NCBI GenBank assembly: GCA_020829485.1
Contig: JAIVFU010000014.1
Location: forward strand, 51,405 to 115,404
Direction: 5' to 3'
From: Nostoc sp. CHAB 5834
GTDB lineage: Bacteria; Cyanobacteriota; Cyanobacteriia; Cyanobacteriales; Nostocaceae
DNA: 64,000 bases
The notes under the pieces were generated by a model that was given only the letters and a program-made list of their open reading frames with translations, was not told the DNA's origin and did not search any database. Positions 7,748 to 18,278 of this stretch are shown one piece after another. Every line of letters starts with the position of its first letter. Within the stretch, counting starts at the first letter, position 1. A program made the translations under genes and the position numbers.

Positions 7748-9214
7748 CTAAAGATTGCCAAAGCCTTTTTTCTTTTTATCTTTGGTTTTTTTCTTTTTCG
7801 TGCCTGGGGCACCACTATCGTAACCCCGCCATCCGGGGGCAGGGGGACGATTGCCTGCACCTGCGAAGGCATTGCCCATGCCGCCACCGCCGAACATTCC
7901 CGGCATTCCAGGGAAGTTACCTTGACCCATTTGCTGCATGAGCGATCGCATTTTTTGGAAATCACCCACCAGTTTTGTCACATCTGACTCTCTATAGCCT
8001 GAGCCAGCAGCAATCCGCCGCCGCCGACTGGGAGAACTGGCTAATAAATCGGGGTCATGGCGTTCTTGGCGAGTCATGGAGTTAATCATCGCCTCACAGC
8101 GCTTTAGCTGGGTTTCTCCCTGCTTGAGTTGATCGTCTGAGAGCTTGTTCATCCCTGGAATCATCTTGATCAAGCCTCCCAGAGAACCCATGTTCTTTAG
8201 CATCCGCAACTGCTTGAGAAAGTCAGTAAAGTCAAACTTTGCTGACAAAATTTTCTCCTGCATTTTCTCAGCATCGGCTAAGTCAAACTCTTCTTGGGCT
8301 TTTTCTACCAGAGTTAGCACATCGCCCATTCCCAGAATCCGCGATGCCATGCGATCGGGATAAAACGGTTGCAGTGCCTCGACTTTCTCGCCTACACCCA
8401 CAAACTTAATCGGCGCTCCCGAAATTTTTCGCACCGAAAGCGCTGCACCACCACGGCTATCACCATCCATCTTGGTGAGAATCGCCCCAGTAATTCCGAT
8501 CTGCTCATGGAAGGTGCGGGTAAGATTTGCCGCCTCTTGACCAGTCATCGCGTCCACCACCAACAAAGTTTCATGGGGTTGGACAATTGCTTTGATCCGG
8601 GCTAATTCCGCCATCATGTCTTCGTCAATTTGCAGGCGACCGGCAGTATCAATAATTACTGTATTTACACCTTCTGCCCTGGCGCGTTCTACACCTTGCC
8701 TTGCAATTTCTACGGGATCTGCGTCGCTTCCTAGTTCAAATACTGGTACGTCAATTTGCTTACCCAACGTTAGCAACTGGTCGATCGCTGCTGGGCGATA
8801 TACGTCTGTCGCCACCAACAAGCAGCTACGTTCTAATTTTCTCAGATGTAAGGCTAACTTAGCCGTAGCTGTGGTTTTACCAGTACCTTGCAACCCAGCC
8901 ATCAAAATAATAGTAGGCTGTTCTTCGGCTTCTGCAATGGGAACATTTTCTTCTCCCATCACCTGCACTAGTTCATCGTGAACAATTTTGATGAACTGTT
9001 GGTCAGGTCGCACGCCGGTGATTACTTCGGCTCCCTGTGCTTTGGTTTCAACTTCGCTAATAAAATCTTTGACTACCTGGAGATTGACATCTGCCTCCAA
9101 CAAGGCGCGGCGCACTTCGCGCAATGCATCTTGAATGTTGGATTGAGAAATTTTGTCCTGTCCCCGCAGTTTTTTCCAGGCGGATTCTAAACGGTCAGAT
9201 AATGCATCAAACAT
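7748..9214 (-). CDS. ffh: Signal recognition particle protein SRP54
   Basis: An SRP GTPase that binds signal sequences of nascent membrane proteins together with the SRP RNA. The N domain is residues 1-90 and the G domain about 98-300, with P-loop GLQGTGKTT (107-115), DTAGR and TKMDGDSRGG. The methionine-rich M domain runs from about 325, with SRRRRIAAGSG as the RNA-contact segment, followed by a Gly/Met/Pro-rich tail and a lysine-rich end. The length of 488 aa is usual for cyanobacteria. It heads the ffh-rpsP-khpA-phoH cluster. The only feature of note is the repeat element that abuts its stop codon. Confidence 0.97.
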   Translation of the reverse strand: MFDALSDRLESAWKKLRGQDKISQSNIQDALREVRRALLEADVNLQVVKDFISEVETKAQGAEVITGVRPDQQFIKIVHDELVQVMGEENVPIAEAEEQPTIILMAGLQGTGKTTATAKLALHLRKLERSCLLVATDVYRPAAIDQLLTLGKQIDVPVFELGSDADPVEIARQGVERARAEGVNTVIIDTAGRLQIDEDMMAELARIKAIVQPHETLLVVDAMTGQEAANLTRTFHEQIGITGAILTKMDGDSRGGAALSVRKISGAPIKFVGVGEKVEALQPFYPDRMASRILGMGDVLTLVEKAQEEFDLADAEKMQEKILSAKFDFTDFLKQLRMLKNMGSLGGLIKMIPGMNKLSDDQLKQGETQLKRCEAMINSMTRQERHDPDLLASSPSRRRRIAAGSGYRESDVTKLVGDFQKMRSLMQQMGQGNFPGMPGMFGGGGMGNAFAGAGNRPPAPGWRGYDSGAPGTKKKKTKDKKKKGFGNL

Positions 9215-9458
9215 AATGTAATTACAGGTAGTTCGCCAATGGGAAATTCTAAACCGCCGATAAATGCGATTTGGAATTTGCGCTAAATTTTAAACGTGCT
9301 ATTTACCAGCTTAGTATTTTTCACCCCGACTGTAGCAATCAGCTTGGGTTAAGCAAATTTATCTGTTAAGGCAGGCAGGGGGAGTAGGGGGAGCAGGGGA
9401 GGCAGGGGGAGAGAAACAAGCTTAACTGAAGTGTATTGCCAGATACCTACATTTATTT

Positions 9459-10133
9459 CTACACAAGTCCCTTAATTAAACTTTTTTGTAGAGCAACAAC
9501 AACAGCTTGAGCGCGATCGCGCACTTCTAATTTCTGCAAAATCGCATGAACATGAACCCTCACAGTCCCAGGTGTAATGTAGAGTGCCAGAGCAATTTCT
9601 TGATTAGTTTTTCCAGCTGCCAACAGTGATAAAATTTCTTGTTCGCGTTGGGTTAGGGGGTTGGAAAGTTTTGAGATATTTTCTGAGTTAAGTTGTCCAG
9701 GATCAGATGCAAAAGTAGAACGAATTTCTTTGGTTGCAGTTTCATCCCACCAGGATGCCCCAGCAGCGACAGAACGAAGTGCCAGCACTAATTTTTCTGC
9801 TGCCACTCCTTTGAGACAGTAGCCTTGAGCGCCTGCTTCAATTAATCGGGCAATTAAAGACTTTTGGGAGTGGGAAGTCAAAACTAAAACTGGTAACTGA
9901 GGATTTTGCTGCTTAATTTGGCGACATGCCTCTATTCCGCCAATTCCTGGCAATCCCACATCTAGTAACACGACATCGAAAGGTTTTTGGTTAATTAACT
10001 CAATAGCTGTTTCTCCATCTTCGGCCTCAGCAATAATCTCTAAGCCAGTTTCTTGTTGCAATCGCACCTGCAAACCTAAACGAAAGAGTTCATCATCTTC
10101 TACTAGGAGAATTTTGATTGGGGTAGATGGCAT
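9459..10133 (-). CDS. NarL/LuxR-type response regulator
   Basis: The receiver domain (residues about 5-125) has the acidic pair EDD, the phospho-acceptor Asp in VVLLDVGLPG, and Lys in YCLKG. The C-terminal LuxR-type helix-turn-helix contains LTQREQEILSLLAAGKTNQEIA. I chose the ATG at 10133 (protein begins MPSTPIKILL), because the kinase stop codon TGA is at 10137-10135 and a single base separates the two genes, which implies translational coupling. An open frame continues upstream within the kinase gene but is not needed. It is the cognate regulator of the kinase just upstream; its target is unknown, though the pair is divergent from the kdp operon. Confidence 0.93.
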   Translation of the reverse strand: MPSTPIKILLVEDDELFRLGLQVRLQQETGLEIIAEAEDGETAIELINQKPFDVVLLDVGLPGIGGIEACRQIKQQNPQLPVLVLTSHSQKSLIARLIEAGAQGYCLKGVAAEKLVLALRSVAAGASWWDETATKEIRSTFASDPGQLNSENISKLSNPLTQREQEILSLLAAGKTNQEIALALYITPGTVRVHVHAILQKLEVRDRAQAVVVALQKSLIKGLV

Positions 10134-10134
10134 C

Positions 10135-11238
10135 TCACACAGTAAGAGAAGATTGAGACGGGTAAACGGGGAGCTTGAAAGCGAACATTGCACCAAAAGG
10201 GACTCTGTTCTCTGCCCAAATTATACCGCCGTGGGCTGCAATAATTTGCCGAGATAGATAAAGCCCTAATCCAGAGCCTTTGGCTTGGCGTTGGCTATGT
10301 CCTTGATAAAATCGTTCAAATAAATGGGAGAATTGTTCGGGCACAATACCTGCACCCGTATCCAAAATTTTCACTACTTGATAGGAAGCTTGCGGTTCTA
10401 ATACTATTTCCACACGCTCACCGCGCCGAGAATGGTTGATAGCATTAACTAAAAGATTAGTAAAAACTCGTTGAAGTTGCAAAGCATCACCTTTAACCCA
10501 TAGCGATCGCCGCCAATCAGAGTCACCATAGTTAAGTGAAAGATAAACGCGACGACTAGCTGCTAATTCCGAGAGAGTATTAGCAGCTTCTTCTGCCAAA
10601 ATAGCCAAATCTATAGGTGCTAAGTTGAGTTTTAAGCCTTCTGTATCATTACGATAAATATCTAACAAAGTTTCTAGCAGTTGTAAGGAAGTTTGATGAC
10701 TACGCGTCATTGTAGATAAAACTTTTTGCTGTGCCGATGAGACAGCACCAAATTTTTCTTGTTCAAAAGCTTTGAGAGTTTCAATTGCTCCCAGCAACGG
10801 AGTTTTGAGATCATGGGTGAGAGTAGAAGCAAAATCTTCACGCACTCTAGACAATTCCTCTTGAGCTTCTAGCTTGGCACGAGTCAGGGCGATCGCTTCT
10901 TCCGAACGACGTAGGCGATCGCTCAAAACACCTGTGACAATCAATGCGAGCGTTGCGATCGCTCTACTGGCGATCGTAGAAGGCTTTATAACTTCACCTC
11001 CTGGCACTACAAGATTTAGCATGGTTAGGCACACACCAACGAAAGTAGCTTGAAAAGTACCACGCCTCCCTAACCAGGAGTTTGCTAACAAAATCGGCCC
11101 TGTATAGAGATAGCCAAACACATATTCAGTAGGTGTAGACCACTCCATAATTAATGCAACTATAAATAGACCTGCAATTAGCAAATATTTGCCTAAAGGC
11201 GATTCTTTATGAAGTAATCTAACTTTGAAATCTACCAT
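10135..11238 (-). CDS. Membrane sensor histidine kinase
   Basis: The N-terminal 105 residues hold about four hydrophobic helices without a large external loop, so the signal is probably sensed in or at the membrane. A short coiled-coil linker follows. The dimerisation domain has the H-box LTHDLKTPL (His about 142), and the ATPase domain has the N-box NLLVNAINHS, G1 DTGAGI and G2 GSGLGLYLS. It forms a two-gene operon with the NarL-type regulator. The start at 11238 faces the kdp operon across about 270 bp of AT-rich sequence. The signal is unknown; control of potassium uptake is an inference from position. Confidence 0.93.
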   Translation of the reverse strand: MVDFKVRLLHKESPLGKYLLIAGLFIVALIMEWSTPTEYVFGYLYTGPILLANSWLGRRGTFQATFVGVCLTMLNLVVPGGEVIKPSTIASRAIATLALIVTGVLSDRLRRSEEAIALTRAKLEAQEELSRVREDFASTLTHDLKTPLLGAIETLKAFEQEKFGAVSSAQQKVLSTMTRSHQTSLQLLETLLDIYRNDTEGLKLNLAPIDLAILAEEAANTLSELAASRRVYLSLNYGDSDWRRSLWVKGDALQLQRVFTNLLVNAINHSRRGERVEIVLEPQASYQVVKILDTGAGIVPEQFSHLFERFYQGHSQRQAKGSGLGLYLSRQIIAAHGGIIWAENRVPFGAMFAFKLPVYPSQSSLTV

Positions 11239-11512
11239 TTAGGGCATGATGGTTAATTTTTTATTTTTTAACTAATATTATATTGTACCTAAATAGATTA
11301 TACCAGATTATTAACCAATTAATGAAGTGTTTACCTAAAAGCAAACATCTAAACACCTAATATATATTGCTCCATAAACACCATAAATAAAAAAATAAAC
11401 ACTGTTTTATACCCTTCTGTTACTTGTTTTAGTTCATAAAGTAGTTAATTATATAATTAGTAACAACTAGAAAACATTGTTCCTATTATTGTCTTAATTG
11501 CAAAAATGCGTT

Positions 11513-11794
11513 ATGGCATTAGGTTTAAAAAGTGTAAAAATAGTGAGCAACAGCTGCCATTGTGGCAAAGCTTTGACTAGCTTATTATTGCCAGAAAGTT
11601 GCATATTTCTCGGCATTGTTAGAAATAATCAAGTCATCCTAGCAAGTGCTGAACCCATCATCTGGCATGGAGATTATGTACTAGCTGTTGCTTTAAATTC
11701 AGCCTCAGTTCCTATGCTCAATTTTGTCCTTAACAAAAAGCATCCAGTTCGCTATTTACCCAAGGAGTGTTTCATCAAAAATTCGACAATATAA
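11513..11794 (+). CDS. Stand-alone TrkA-C (RCK_C) domain protein ahead of kdp
   Basis: A small protein of 93 residues. The segment LLLPESCIFLGIVRNNQVIL then IIWHGDYVLAVAL fits the TrkA-C/RCK_C pattern (P..s.i..i.R...vi....... GD.L.v), the ligand-binding domain that gates many potassium transporters. It lacks the RCK_N Rossmann domain. The ATG at 11513 is preferred over an in-frame TTG at 11498. It ends 27 bases before kdpA and so is probably cotranscribed, suggesting a regulatory subunit of the Kdp pump, perhaps a nucleotide sensor. The family assignment is by pattern only. Confidence 0.7.
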   Translation: MALGLKSVKIVSNSCHCGKALTSLLLPESCIFLGIVRNNQVILASAEPIIWHGDYVLAVALNSASVPMLNFVLNKKHPVRYLPKECFIKNSTI

Positions 11795-11821
11795 AAATGT
11801 ATCAGGAGCTTTTTTAAATTC

Positions 11822-13507
11822 ATGTTACAAGGATGGATACAAATTGCTTTGACATTACTGATAGTCATAGCAACTACTCCCTTACTAGGGAAATATATAG
11901 CTCGTGTTTTCATGGGAGAAAAAACACTCCTTGATGCAGTAATAAATCCCCTAGAAAAAGCTATTTATGCCTTTAGTGGTATACGTTCCCAAGAAGAAAT
12001 GACAGGTTGGCAATATGCCAAAGCAGTACTGTATAGCAATCTTGTCATGGGGATTTTAGTTTATTTAATCTTGATGCTGCAAGAATGGTTGCCGCTAAAT
12101 CCCACAAATTTAGGTACACCAAGTTGGGATTTAGCACTGCACACTACACTTTCCTTTCTCACCAACACAGACCAACAGCATTATTCTGGTGAAACAACCT
12201 TTAGCTATGCTAGTCAAACTTTCGCCCTTGGGTTCTTGATGTTTACTTCATCGGCGACTGGTTTAGCAGTAGGAATTGCCTTTATTCGTGGTTTAACTGG
12301 TAGACCATTAGGCAACTTTTATAGCGATTTAATTAAGTCAATTACGCGAATTTTGTTACCCATATCTGTGATTGGCGGCTTGTTATTAATCTTGGCGGGT
12401 GTGCCAGAAACCTTGGCAGGGCCAGCCACAGCAACCACCTTAGAAGGTGCAACTCAAGTAATTGCCCGTGGCCCAGTTGCCCACTTTGAAATTATTAAAC
12501 AATTAGGAGAAAACGGTGGTGGCTTCTTTGGGATCAACTCAGCCCATCCTTTTGAAAATCCCAACGGCTTTACGAACTTATTAGAAATGTGGGCAATGAT
12601 TTCTATTCCCACAGCACTTATTTACACTTACGGCATATTTGCTAACAACCGTAAACAAGCATGGCTAGTGTTTTGGATGGTCTTTGTCATCTTTGTCTTT
12701 TTAATAGGTATTGCCGCAGTAGGTGAATTTCAAGGAAATCCTCTTGTTAACTCACTATTAGGAGGACAACAACCCAATTTAGAAGGCAAAGAAGTTCGAT
12801 TTGGATGGGCACAAACAGCACTTTGGGCAGTCATGACTACAGCAACTATGTGTGGTGCTGTTAATGGTATGCACGATTCTTTAATGCCTCCAGGTGGATT
12901 TGCAACTCTCTTTAATATGTTTTTACAAATTATTTGGGGAGGTCAAGGAACTGGCACAGCTTACCTATTTATCTATCTAATTTTAGCAGTGTTCCTAACT
13001 GGGTTAATGGTGGGACGGACACCAGAATTTTTAGGACGCAAAATCGAGAAGAAAGAAATTGTCCTAGCCAGCGTTGTCTTATTAGTTCACCCCTTTGCTA
13101 TTCTCATTCCTTGGGCTATTACCTTCGGTTTTCCTGATACCCTTTCAGGTATTAGTAACCCAGGTTTTCATGGTGTTTCCCAGGTAGTTTACGAATACGC
13201 TTCCGCCGCCGCGAATAACGGTTCTGGCTTTGAAGGATTAAGTGATAACACTCTGTGGTGGAACCTCAGCACCAGTGTCAGCATTTTGGCAGGGCGTTAT
13301 ATCGCAATTATTGCACTGTTACTTTTGGCGGATAGTATGTCCCGCAAGCAACCTGTTCCTATGACCAGCGGTACTCTCAGAACTGACACTGGACTCTTCA
13401 CAGGAGTTACAAGCGGCGTGATTTTAATTCTTGGCGCTCTTACCTTCCTTCCCGCACTTGTTTTAGGCCCCATAGCAGAGGCATTTCTGATTGCCAGAGG
13501 TGGATGA
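11822..13507 (+). CDS. kdpA: Potassium-transporting ATPase, channel-like subunit A
   Basis: KdpA binds and moves K+ through a Trk/Ktr-like pore of four repeated M1-P-M2 units. The length (561 aa) equals that of E. coli KdpA within a few residues. Conserved pore segments include [30 protein letters not shown] and [10 protein letters not shown]. Ten or more hydrophobic helices are visible. It is the second gene of the operon, and kdpB follows after a 110-bp gap containing a short purine-rich run. Confidence 0.97.
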   Translation: MLQGWIQIALTLLIVIATTPLLGKYIARVFMGEKTLLDAVINPLEKAIYAFSGIRSQEEMTGWQYAKAVLYSNLVMGILVYLILMLQEWLPLNPTNLGTPSWDLALHTTLSFLTNTDQQHYSGETTFSYASQTFALGFLMFTSSATGLAVGIAFIRGLTGRPLGNFYSDLIKSITRILLPISVIGGLLLILAGVPETLAGPATATTLEGATQVIARGPVAHFEIIKQLGENGGGFFGINSAHPFENPNGFTNLLEMWAMISIPTALIYTYGIFANNRKQAWLVFWMVFVIFVFLIGIAAVGEFQGNPLVNSLLGGQQPNLEGKEVRFGWAQTALWAVMTTATMCGAVNGMHDSLMPPGGFATLFNMFLQIIWGGQGTGTAYLFIYLILAVFLTGLMVGRTPEFLGRKIEKKEIVLASVVLLVHPFAILIPWAITFGFPDTLSGISNPGFHGVSQVVYEYASAAANNGSGFEGLSDNTLWWNLSTSVSILAGRYIAIIALLLLADSMSRKQPVPMTSGTLRTDTGLFTGVTSGVILILGALTFLPALVLGPIAEAFLIARGG

Positions 13508-13617
13508 AGAGAGCAGGGGGAGAATTTTGGAAGTTGCTAAATCATCCCGCAACTATGCAAAGCGAAATATTCTCTTGTTTGTGCCTGTGCCTAATTTTTT
13601 TAATTAATTAATCACCA

Positions 13618-15687
13618 ATGACACCATCTACAAAACCGCGACAAGAACGCAAACATACAACCAAAGCCAAATCAGCCGGACTTTACAGGCGTGCATTTCA
13701 GCAAGCATTTGTCAAGCTGCATCCACGTAACATGCTGAAAAATCCAGTGATGTTTGTAGTTTGGTTGGGTACGATCATCACAGCACTGGTAACAATTGCA
13801 CCAAACTTATTTGGCCCAACACCTGGTGACAATCCCAGATTATTCAATGGTTTAATTACGCTGATTTTGTTCTTAACCGTTGTCTTTGCCAACTTTGCTG
13901 AAGCTGTAGCTGAAGGACGAGGTAAAGCTCAAGCAGATGCCTTGCGATCGGCAAAATCCGATGCTAAAGCCAAAAAACTCCTTGCTGATGGTTCCATCCA
14001 AGAGGTTAGTTCTACAGCCTTACGTCGTGGCGACCAAATCAAGGTAATTGCTGGAGATATTATCCCTGCTGACGGGGAGGTGATTAAAGGTATTGCCTCT
14101 GTGGATGAATCTGCTATTACAGGAGAATCAGCACCAGTATTGAAAGAACCAGGGTCAGATATTGCTAGTTCCGTGACTGGAGGAACGCGTATCAACTCTG
14201 ATGAACTGATAATCCGGGTCACTTCTGACCCTGGACAAGGCTTTCTTGACCGCATGATTAGTTTAGTAGAAGGAGCTTCTCGCAGCAAAACACCTAATGA
14301 AATCGCCTTGACGGTTTTGTTGGCAGTTCTTACTCAAGTGTTTTTGGTTGTGATTGCCACTTTACCTACAGTGTCAGTGTACGTCAACTCACCTATTAGT
14401 ATTGCCGTACTCATAGCCTTACTTGTGGCACTGATTCCTACCACTATTGGCGGATTATTAAGTGCTATTGGGATTGCTGGGATGGATAGAGTTGCCCAGT
14501 TTAATGTAATTGCTACTTCTGGACGAGCGGTTGAAGCTTGCGGGGATATCAACACCTTGATATTGGACAAAACAGGTACGATTACTTTGGGAAACCGTTT
14601 GGCGGAGGAATTTATTCCCGTTAACGGTCATTCTATGGAGAAGGTAGCAAAAGTTGCTCTAGAATCAAGCATATTTGATGAAACTCCAGAAGGAAAATCT
14701 ATTGTCAAACTGGCGGAAAAATTAGGGGCAACATTAGATTTTGACCCCAAACAAGCAGAAGGCATCGAATTTTCTGCCAAAACGCGGATGAGTGGTACTG
14801 ATTTACCTAACGAGGTGCAAATTCGTAAAGGTGCAGTGGACGCGATTAAAGGATTTGTGCGATCGCGGAATGGAAAATTAACCCCTGAACTTGATACCAC
14901 CTTTGAACGAATTTCTCGATTAGGTGGTACTCCATTAGCGCTTTGTAAAAATGATGAAATCTATGGTGTAATTTATCTCAAAGACATCATTAAACCGGGT
15001 ATTCGAGAACGTTTTGATCAAATGCGGCGAATGGGAATTAAAACCATTATGCTGACTGGAGATAACCGTATTACTGCATCTGTGATTGCCGAAGAAGCAG
15101 GAGTTGATGACTTTATTGCCGAGGCTACACCTGAAGACAAAATTGAGGTGATTCGGACAGAACAAGCCCAAGGAAAACTCGTAGCCATGACTGGAGATGG
15201 TACTAATGATGCCCCAGCTTTAGCTCAAGCAAATGTAGGTGTGGCAATGAATACAGGCACTCAAGCGGCAAAGGAAGCTGCTAATATGGTAGACCTAGAT
15301 TCTGATCCTACTAAGTTAATTGATATCGTCACGATTGGTAAACAATTACTGATTACCCGTGGCGCACTCACCACTTTTTCTCTTGCTAACGATATTGCCA
15401 AGTATTTTGCCATTCTTCCGGCAATATTTGCGGGTATTGGTGTTGGCACTCTCAATATTATGGATTTAGCAAGTACCCAATCTGCGGTTTTATCAGCTTT
15501 GATTTATAACGCCTTAGTGATTCCAGCACTCATCCCATTAGCACTGACTGGGGTTAAATTTAGACCATTAACCGCAGATCAACTTTTACAACGCAATATC
15601 TTTATCTATGGACTTGGTGGCGTTGTGATTCCCTTCATTGCGATCAAAATAATTGATGTTTTGATTGTATCAATAGGTCTAGCTTAG
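13618..15687 (+). CDS. kdpB: Potassium-transporting ATPase, ATP-hydrolysing subunit B
   Basis: The P-type ATPase subunit of Kdp. The actuator motif TGES is at about 168-171, the phosphorylated Asp of DKTGT at about 317, the nucleotide-domain motif KGAVDAI follows, and the hinge motif GDGTNDAP is near 525. The length (689 aa) is normal. The N-terminus has about 20 extra lysine/arginine-rich residues, as in other cyanobacterial KdpB proteins. It energises KdpA in the inner membrane. Confidence 0.98.
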   Translation: MTPSTKPRQERKHTTKAKSAGLYRRAFQQAFVKLHPRNMLKNPVMFVVWLGTIITALVTIAPNLFGPTPGDNPRLFNGLITLILFLTVVFANFAEAVAEGRGKAQADALRSAKSDAKAKKLLADGSIQEVSSTALRRGDQIKVIAGDIIPADGEVIKGIASVDESAITGESAPVLKEPGSDIASSVTGGTRINSDELIIRVTSDPGQGFLDRMISLVEGASRSKTPNEIALTVLLAVLTQVFLVVIATLPTVSVYVNSPISIAVLIALLVALIPTTIGGLLSAIGIAGMDRVAQFNVIATSGRAVEACGDINTLILDKTGTITLGNRLAEEFIPVNGHSMEKVAKVALESSIFDETPEGKSIVKLAEKLGATLDFDPKQAEGIEFSAKTRMSGTDLPNEVQIRKGAVDAIKGFVRSRNGKLTPELDTTFERISRLGGTPLALCKNDEIYGVIYLKDIIKPGIRERFDQMRRMGIKTIMLTGDNRITASVIAEEAGVDDFIAEATPEDKIEVIRTEQAQGKLVAMTGDGTNDAPALAQANVGVAMNTGTQAAKEAANMVDLDSDPTKLIDIVTIGKQLLITRGALTTFSLANDIAKYFAILPAIFAGIGVGTLNIMDLASTQSAVLSALIYNALVIPALIPLALTGVKFRPLTADQLLQRNIFIYGLGGVVIPFIAIKIIDVLIVSIGLA

Positions 15688-15754
15688 TCCAAAACTCTGC
15701 GTTACTTTGCGCTTACCTCTGCGCCCCTTTGCGTTTGAATTCACTATTGTAATT

Positions 15755-15976
15755 ATGAACAACGTATTTCACTTTATTGGCGAAAAACCAAATCGCATTC
15801 CTGTATCTCTATTTTTACTACTTTGCTTGAATGTACTTTTAGCACCAGCAGTACAAGCCGCAACACCGTTCGCAATATCACGTTCTGCATCTTATGCTAT
15901 TGCCCTTTTAGGACTCATGACTTTGAGCGTGAGTATTTATTTATTTGTAGTCATTTTTCAGCCGGAGAAATTCTAA
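15755..15976 (+). CDS. kdpF: KdpF-like small subunit
   Basis: A 73-residue protein with two hydrophobic segments. The C-terminal one ends in YLFVVIFQPEKF, the typical KdpF ending. The first segment looks like a signal or anchor and makes the protein longer than the 29-residue E. coli KdpF. From memory, the Anabaena literature calls this gene kdpG. The ATG at 15755 is chosen over an upstream in-frame ATG at 15707, which encodes a poorly conserved extension. The stop TAA overlaps the kdpC ATG by one base. By analogy it would stabilise the KdpABC complex. Confidence 0.85.
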   Translation: MNNVFHFIGEKPNRIPVSLFLLLCLNVLLAPAVQAATPFAISRSASYAIALLGLMTLSVSIYLFVVIFQPEKF

Positions 15977-16557
15977 TGAGCCAACTCAATAAAGCTGTTC
16001 GTTCTACTTTAGCTTTGTGGTTACTAACAGCCTTCCTCTATCCTTTATTCATGCTACTTTGTGGACAGATAGCATTTTCCTTTCAGGCTAACGGCAGCTT
16101 AATTACTAACAGTCAAGGTACAGTTGTAGGCTCTGCCTTAATTGGTCAACCTTTTAATAGCGATCGCTATTTTTGGAGTCGCCCCAGCACTGTAGAATAC
16201 AGCATAGCCCCAGAAGTTACAAAAACCGGGATATCAGGAGCTAGCAACCTCGCACCCAGCAATCCTGAACTCCTCAAACGCATTCAAGTGGAAGTAGCAC
16301 GACTGAAACAAGCCAATATACAACCAACTGCTGATTTAGTTTATACTTCTGGCTCCGGTTTAGATCCTCACATCAGTATTGCAGCAGCCCAAACACAGGT
16401 GCGGCGTATTGCCAGCGCCCGTAATCTGAATCCAGCCCAAATTCAAACTCTAGTATCTCAAAACATCGATGGCAGATTCTTGGGAATTTTTGGTGAACCT
16501 GGAATTAATGTTTTGCAGCTAAATATGGCTTTGGATGCTTTACAACCTGCAAGTTAA
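15976..16557 (+). CDS. kdpC: Potassium-transporting ATPase subunit C
   Basis: KdpC has one N-terminal membrane helix (about 12-32) and a periplasmic-side domain. Hallmarks are GSALIGQPF, YFWSRPS, GASNLAPSNP and SGSGLDPHIS. The length of 193 aa is typical. The start ATG overlaps the kdpF stop (taATG), so translation is coupled. The longer open frame beginning upstream within kdpF is out of frame with it and is not used. Confidence 0.97.
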   Translation: MSQLNKAVRSTLALWLLTAFLYPLFMLLCGQIAFSFQANGSLITNSQGTVVGSALIGQPFNSDRYFWSRPSTVEYSIAPEVTKTGISGASNLAPSNPELLKRIQVEVARLKQANIQPTADLVYTSGSGLDPHISIAAAQTQVRRIASARNLNPAQIQTLVSQNIDGRFLGIFGEPGINVLQLNMALDALQPAS

Positions 16558-16697
16558 CTTTTTGAGGGAGTCAATCAAAAAAGCGATTAATTGCTCTGAT
16601 TACAGTCCCAATAAACAATTAACTCAAAAAAAGTAACCCTCTCATTCTCTCCCAGCTTTCTAAATTAACTATTGTCAATTTACCTAATATCTTGTTA

Positions 16698-17819
16698 ATG
16701 ATTCATTCTCATAACCCATCTCCCGATAGTTCTTATATTCGTCCTCACCGACGTGGGAAACATAAGATTTTTATTGGTATGGCTCCCGGTGTCGGCAAAA
16801 CTTACAAAATGCTGGAAGAAGCACATCAACTGAAACAAGATGGAATTGATGTAGTCATCGGTATCGTAGAAACTCATGGACGCAAAGATACGGCAATGAA
16901 AGCTGCTGGAATAGAGGTAGTTTCTCAAAAAGCCTGCATCCATCAGAACGTCACTCTACAGGAAATGGATACAGACGCAATTTTGCAACGCTCTCCTCAA
17001 CTGGTTCTAGTGGATGAACTTGCTCATACTAACGTTCCTGGTTCTCAACAAGAAAAGCGTTATCAGAACGTGGAAGTAATTTTGTCTGCCGGAATTGATG
17101 TTTATTCCACTGTCAATATTCAGCATTTGGAAAGTTTAAATGACCTAGTGGCAAGAATTACAGGTGTGGTGGTGCGAGAGCGCATTCCTGATTATGTACT
17201 TGATGAAGCTGATGCTGTGGTTGTCATTGATGTTACTCCAGAAACTTTAGAAGAGCGTTTACGAGAAGGGAAAATTTATGCTCCTGCAAAAATCGAGCAA
17301 TCCCTGAAAAACTTCTTTCAGCGTCGTAATCTCATTGCTTTAAGGGAACTAGCATTAAGAGAAGTAGCAGATACTGTTGAAGAAGAAGCAAACACTTCCA
17401 GCTTAGTAGGACAAAATTGCAATGTTCACGAACGAGTTTTAGTATGTGTATCTACTTATCCTGATTCAGTGCAGTTGCTACGTCGAGGCGCACGCATTGC
17501 CAATTATATGAATGCGCGACTATATACTGTGTTCGTAGCATATCCCGAACGTTTCCTCACCAAAGAAGAAAGTTTACATATCGATATATGCGAAAAATTA
17601 TGTCGAGAGTTTGGTGGCGAATTTTTACACTTTAAGAGCCAAAATATCGCCAATAAAATTGCTCAAGTTGCGGTAGATTATCACATTACTCAAATTATCA
17701 TTGGTGAGAGCCAGCAGTCTTCATGGAAAAGATGGCTCAAAGGTTCTTTCACACAAAGATTGATGGAGTTAATTAGGCATCAAAAAATAGATTTACATAT
17801 TATCGCTACCGAGAAATGA
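16698..17819 (+). CDS. kdpD: Short KdpD: sensor part without kinase domain
   Basis: Residues 20-230 are the KdpD N-terminal domain, with Walker A GMAPGVGKT (27-35) and DELAHTNVPGS. A universal-stress-protein-like domain follows to residue 373. The four membrane helices and the histidine kinase of E. coli KdpD are absent, and no downstream fragment encodes them. This short form is known from Anabaena-type cyanobacteria, so it is not a local break. It must act with another kinase or regulator. The ATG at 16698 is preferred to a TTG six bases upstream. It ends the operon. Confidence 0.95.
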   Translation: MIHSHNPSPDSSYIRPHRRGKHKIFIGMAPGVGKTYKMLEEAHQLKQDGIDVVIGIVETHGRKDTAMKAAGIEVVSQKACIHQNVTLQEMDTDAILQRSPQLVLVDELAHTNVPGSQQEKRYQNVEVILSAGIDVYSTVNIQHLESLNDLVARITGVVVRERIPDYVLDEADAVVVIDVTPETLEERLREGKIYAPAKIEQSLKNFFQRRNLIALRELALREVADTVEEEANTSSLVGQNCNVHERVLVCVSTYPDSVQLLRRGARIANYMNARLYTVFVAYPERFLTKEESLHIDICEKLCREFGGEFLHFKSQNIANKIAQVAVDYHITQIIIGESQQSSWKRWLKGSFTQRLMELIRHQKIDLHIIATEK

Positions 17820-17949
17820 GTTAAACCAATTCGCAATGGGCTACGCCCCGCTACGCTAACGCAATTACGTTTTGTGACGGGGATTTGATTTAGGCATCAA
17901 AACGCGCTGCCTATCTTGCTGGGGACTTAAACCCCTAAAGTTTGTTAAT

Positions 17950-18040
17950 AAACATCTCCGAAAAAGAATGTAGAGACGTAGCACTGCTACGTCTCTACAA
18001 GGGTTTTGGGTAACGCATATTTAATTTCTGGAGATGTCTA
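17950..18040. repeat. AGACATCTCC family element, copy 1
   Basis: The ends aacatctccgaaaa and ttctggagatgtcta are imperfect inverted repeats. The core is the perfect palindrome tagagacgta..tacgtctcta. Copies in the opposite orientation lie at 31421-31512 and 58670-58762. Confidence 0.75.
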
Positions 18041-18056
18041 ATCACTACATCTACAG

Positions 18057-18226
18057 ACTTAAGTAGAGCGGCGTGAATAATGAAGAGGTTTGTAGTAAGG
18101 ACTTTAGTCCTAATTTGAGTGCTGGAGCCGCTCTCTACGAGACGCACTCGCATTCACTACGAACTTATCTCAAGATTTTTTACATTACTTAATCTACTTG
18201 GATTTATTCTCGCCTACTTACTTAAG
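18057..18226. repeat. Diverged GTAAGTCGGT family element
   Basis: The ends acttaagtagagcggcgtga and tctcgcctacttacttaagt are inverted. The interior contains tttgtagtaaggactttag, as in the copy at 58247-58384. It is longer than the other copies because of an extra block about 18115-18160. Confidence 0.5.
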
Positions 18227-18278
18227 TATTATAAGTAGTTAGCTTCCGAACTTAGGGACTTCTAGTTAAAAAAACATT

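Noticed and set aside
9372..9411. Purine-rich run ggagtagggggagcaggg as a regulatory site
   Set aside because: It is one of many such low-complexity runs in this window (also 33580, 43811, 55700); no evidence of function.
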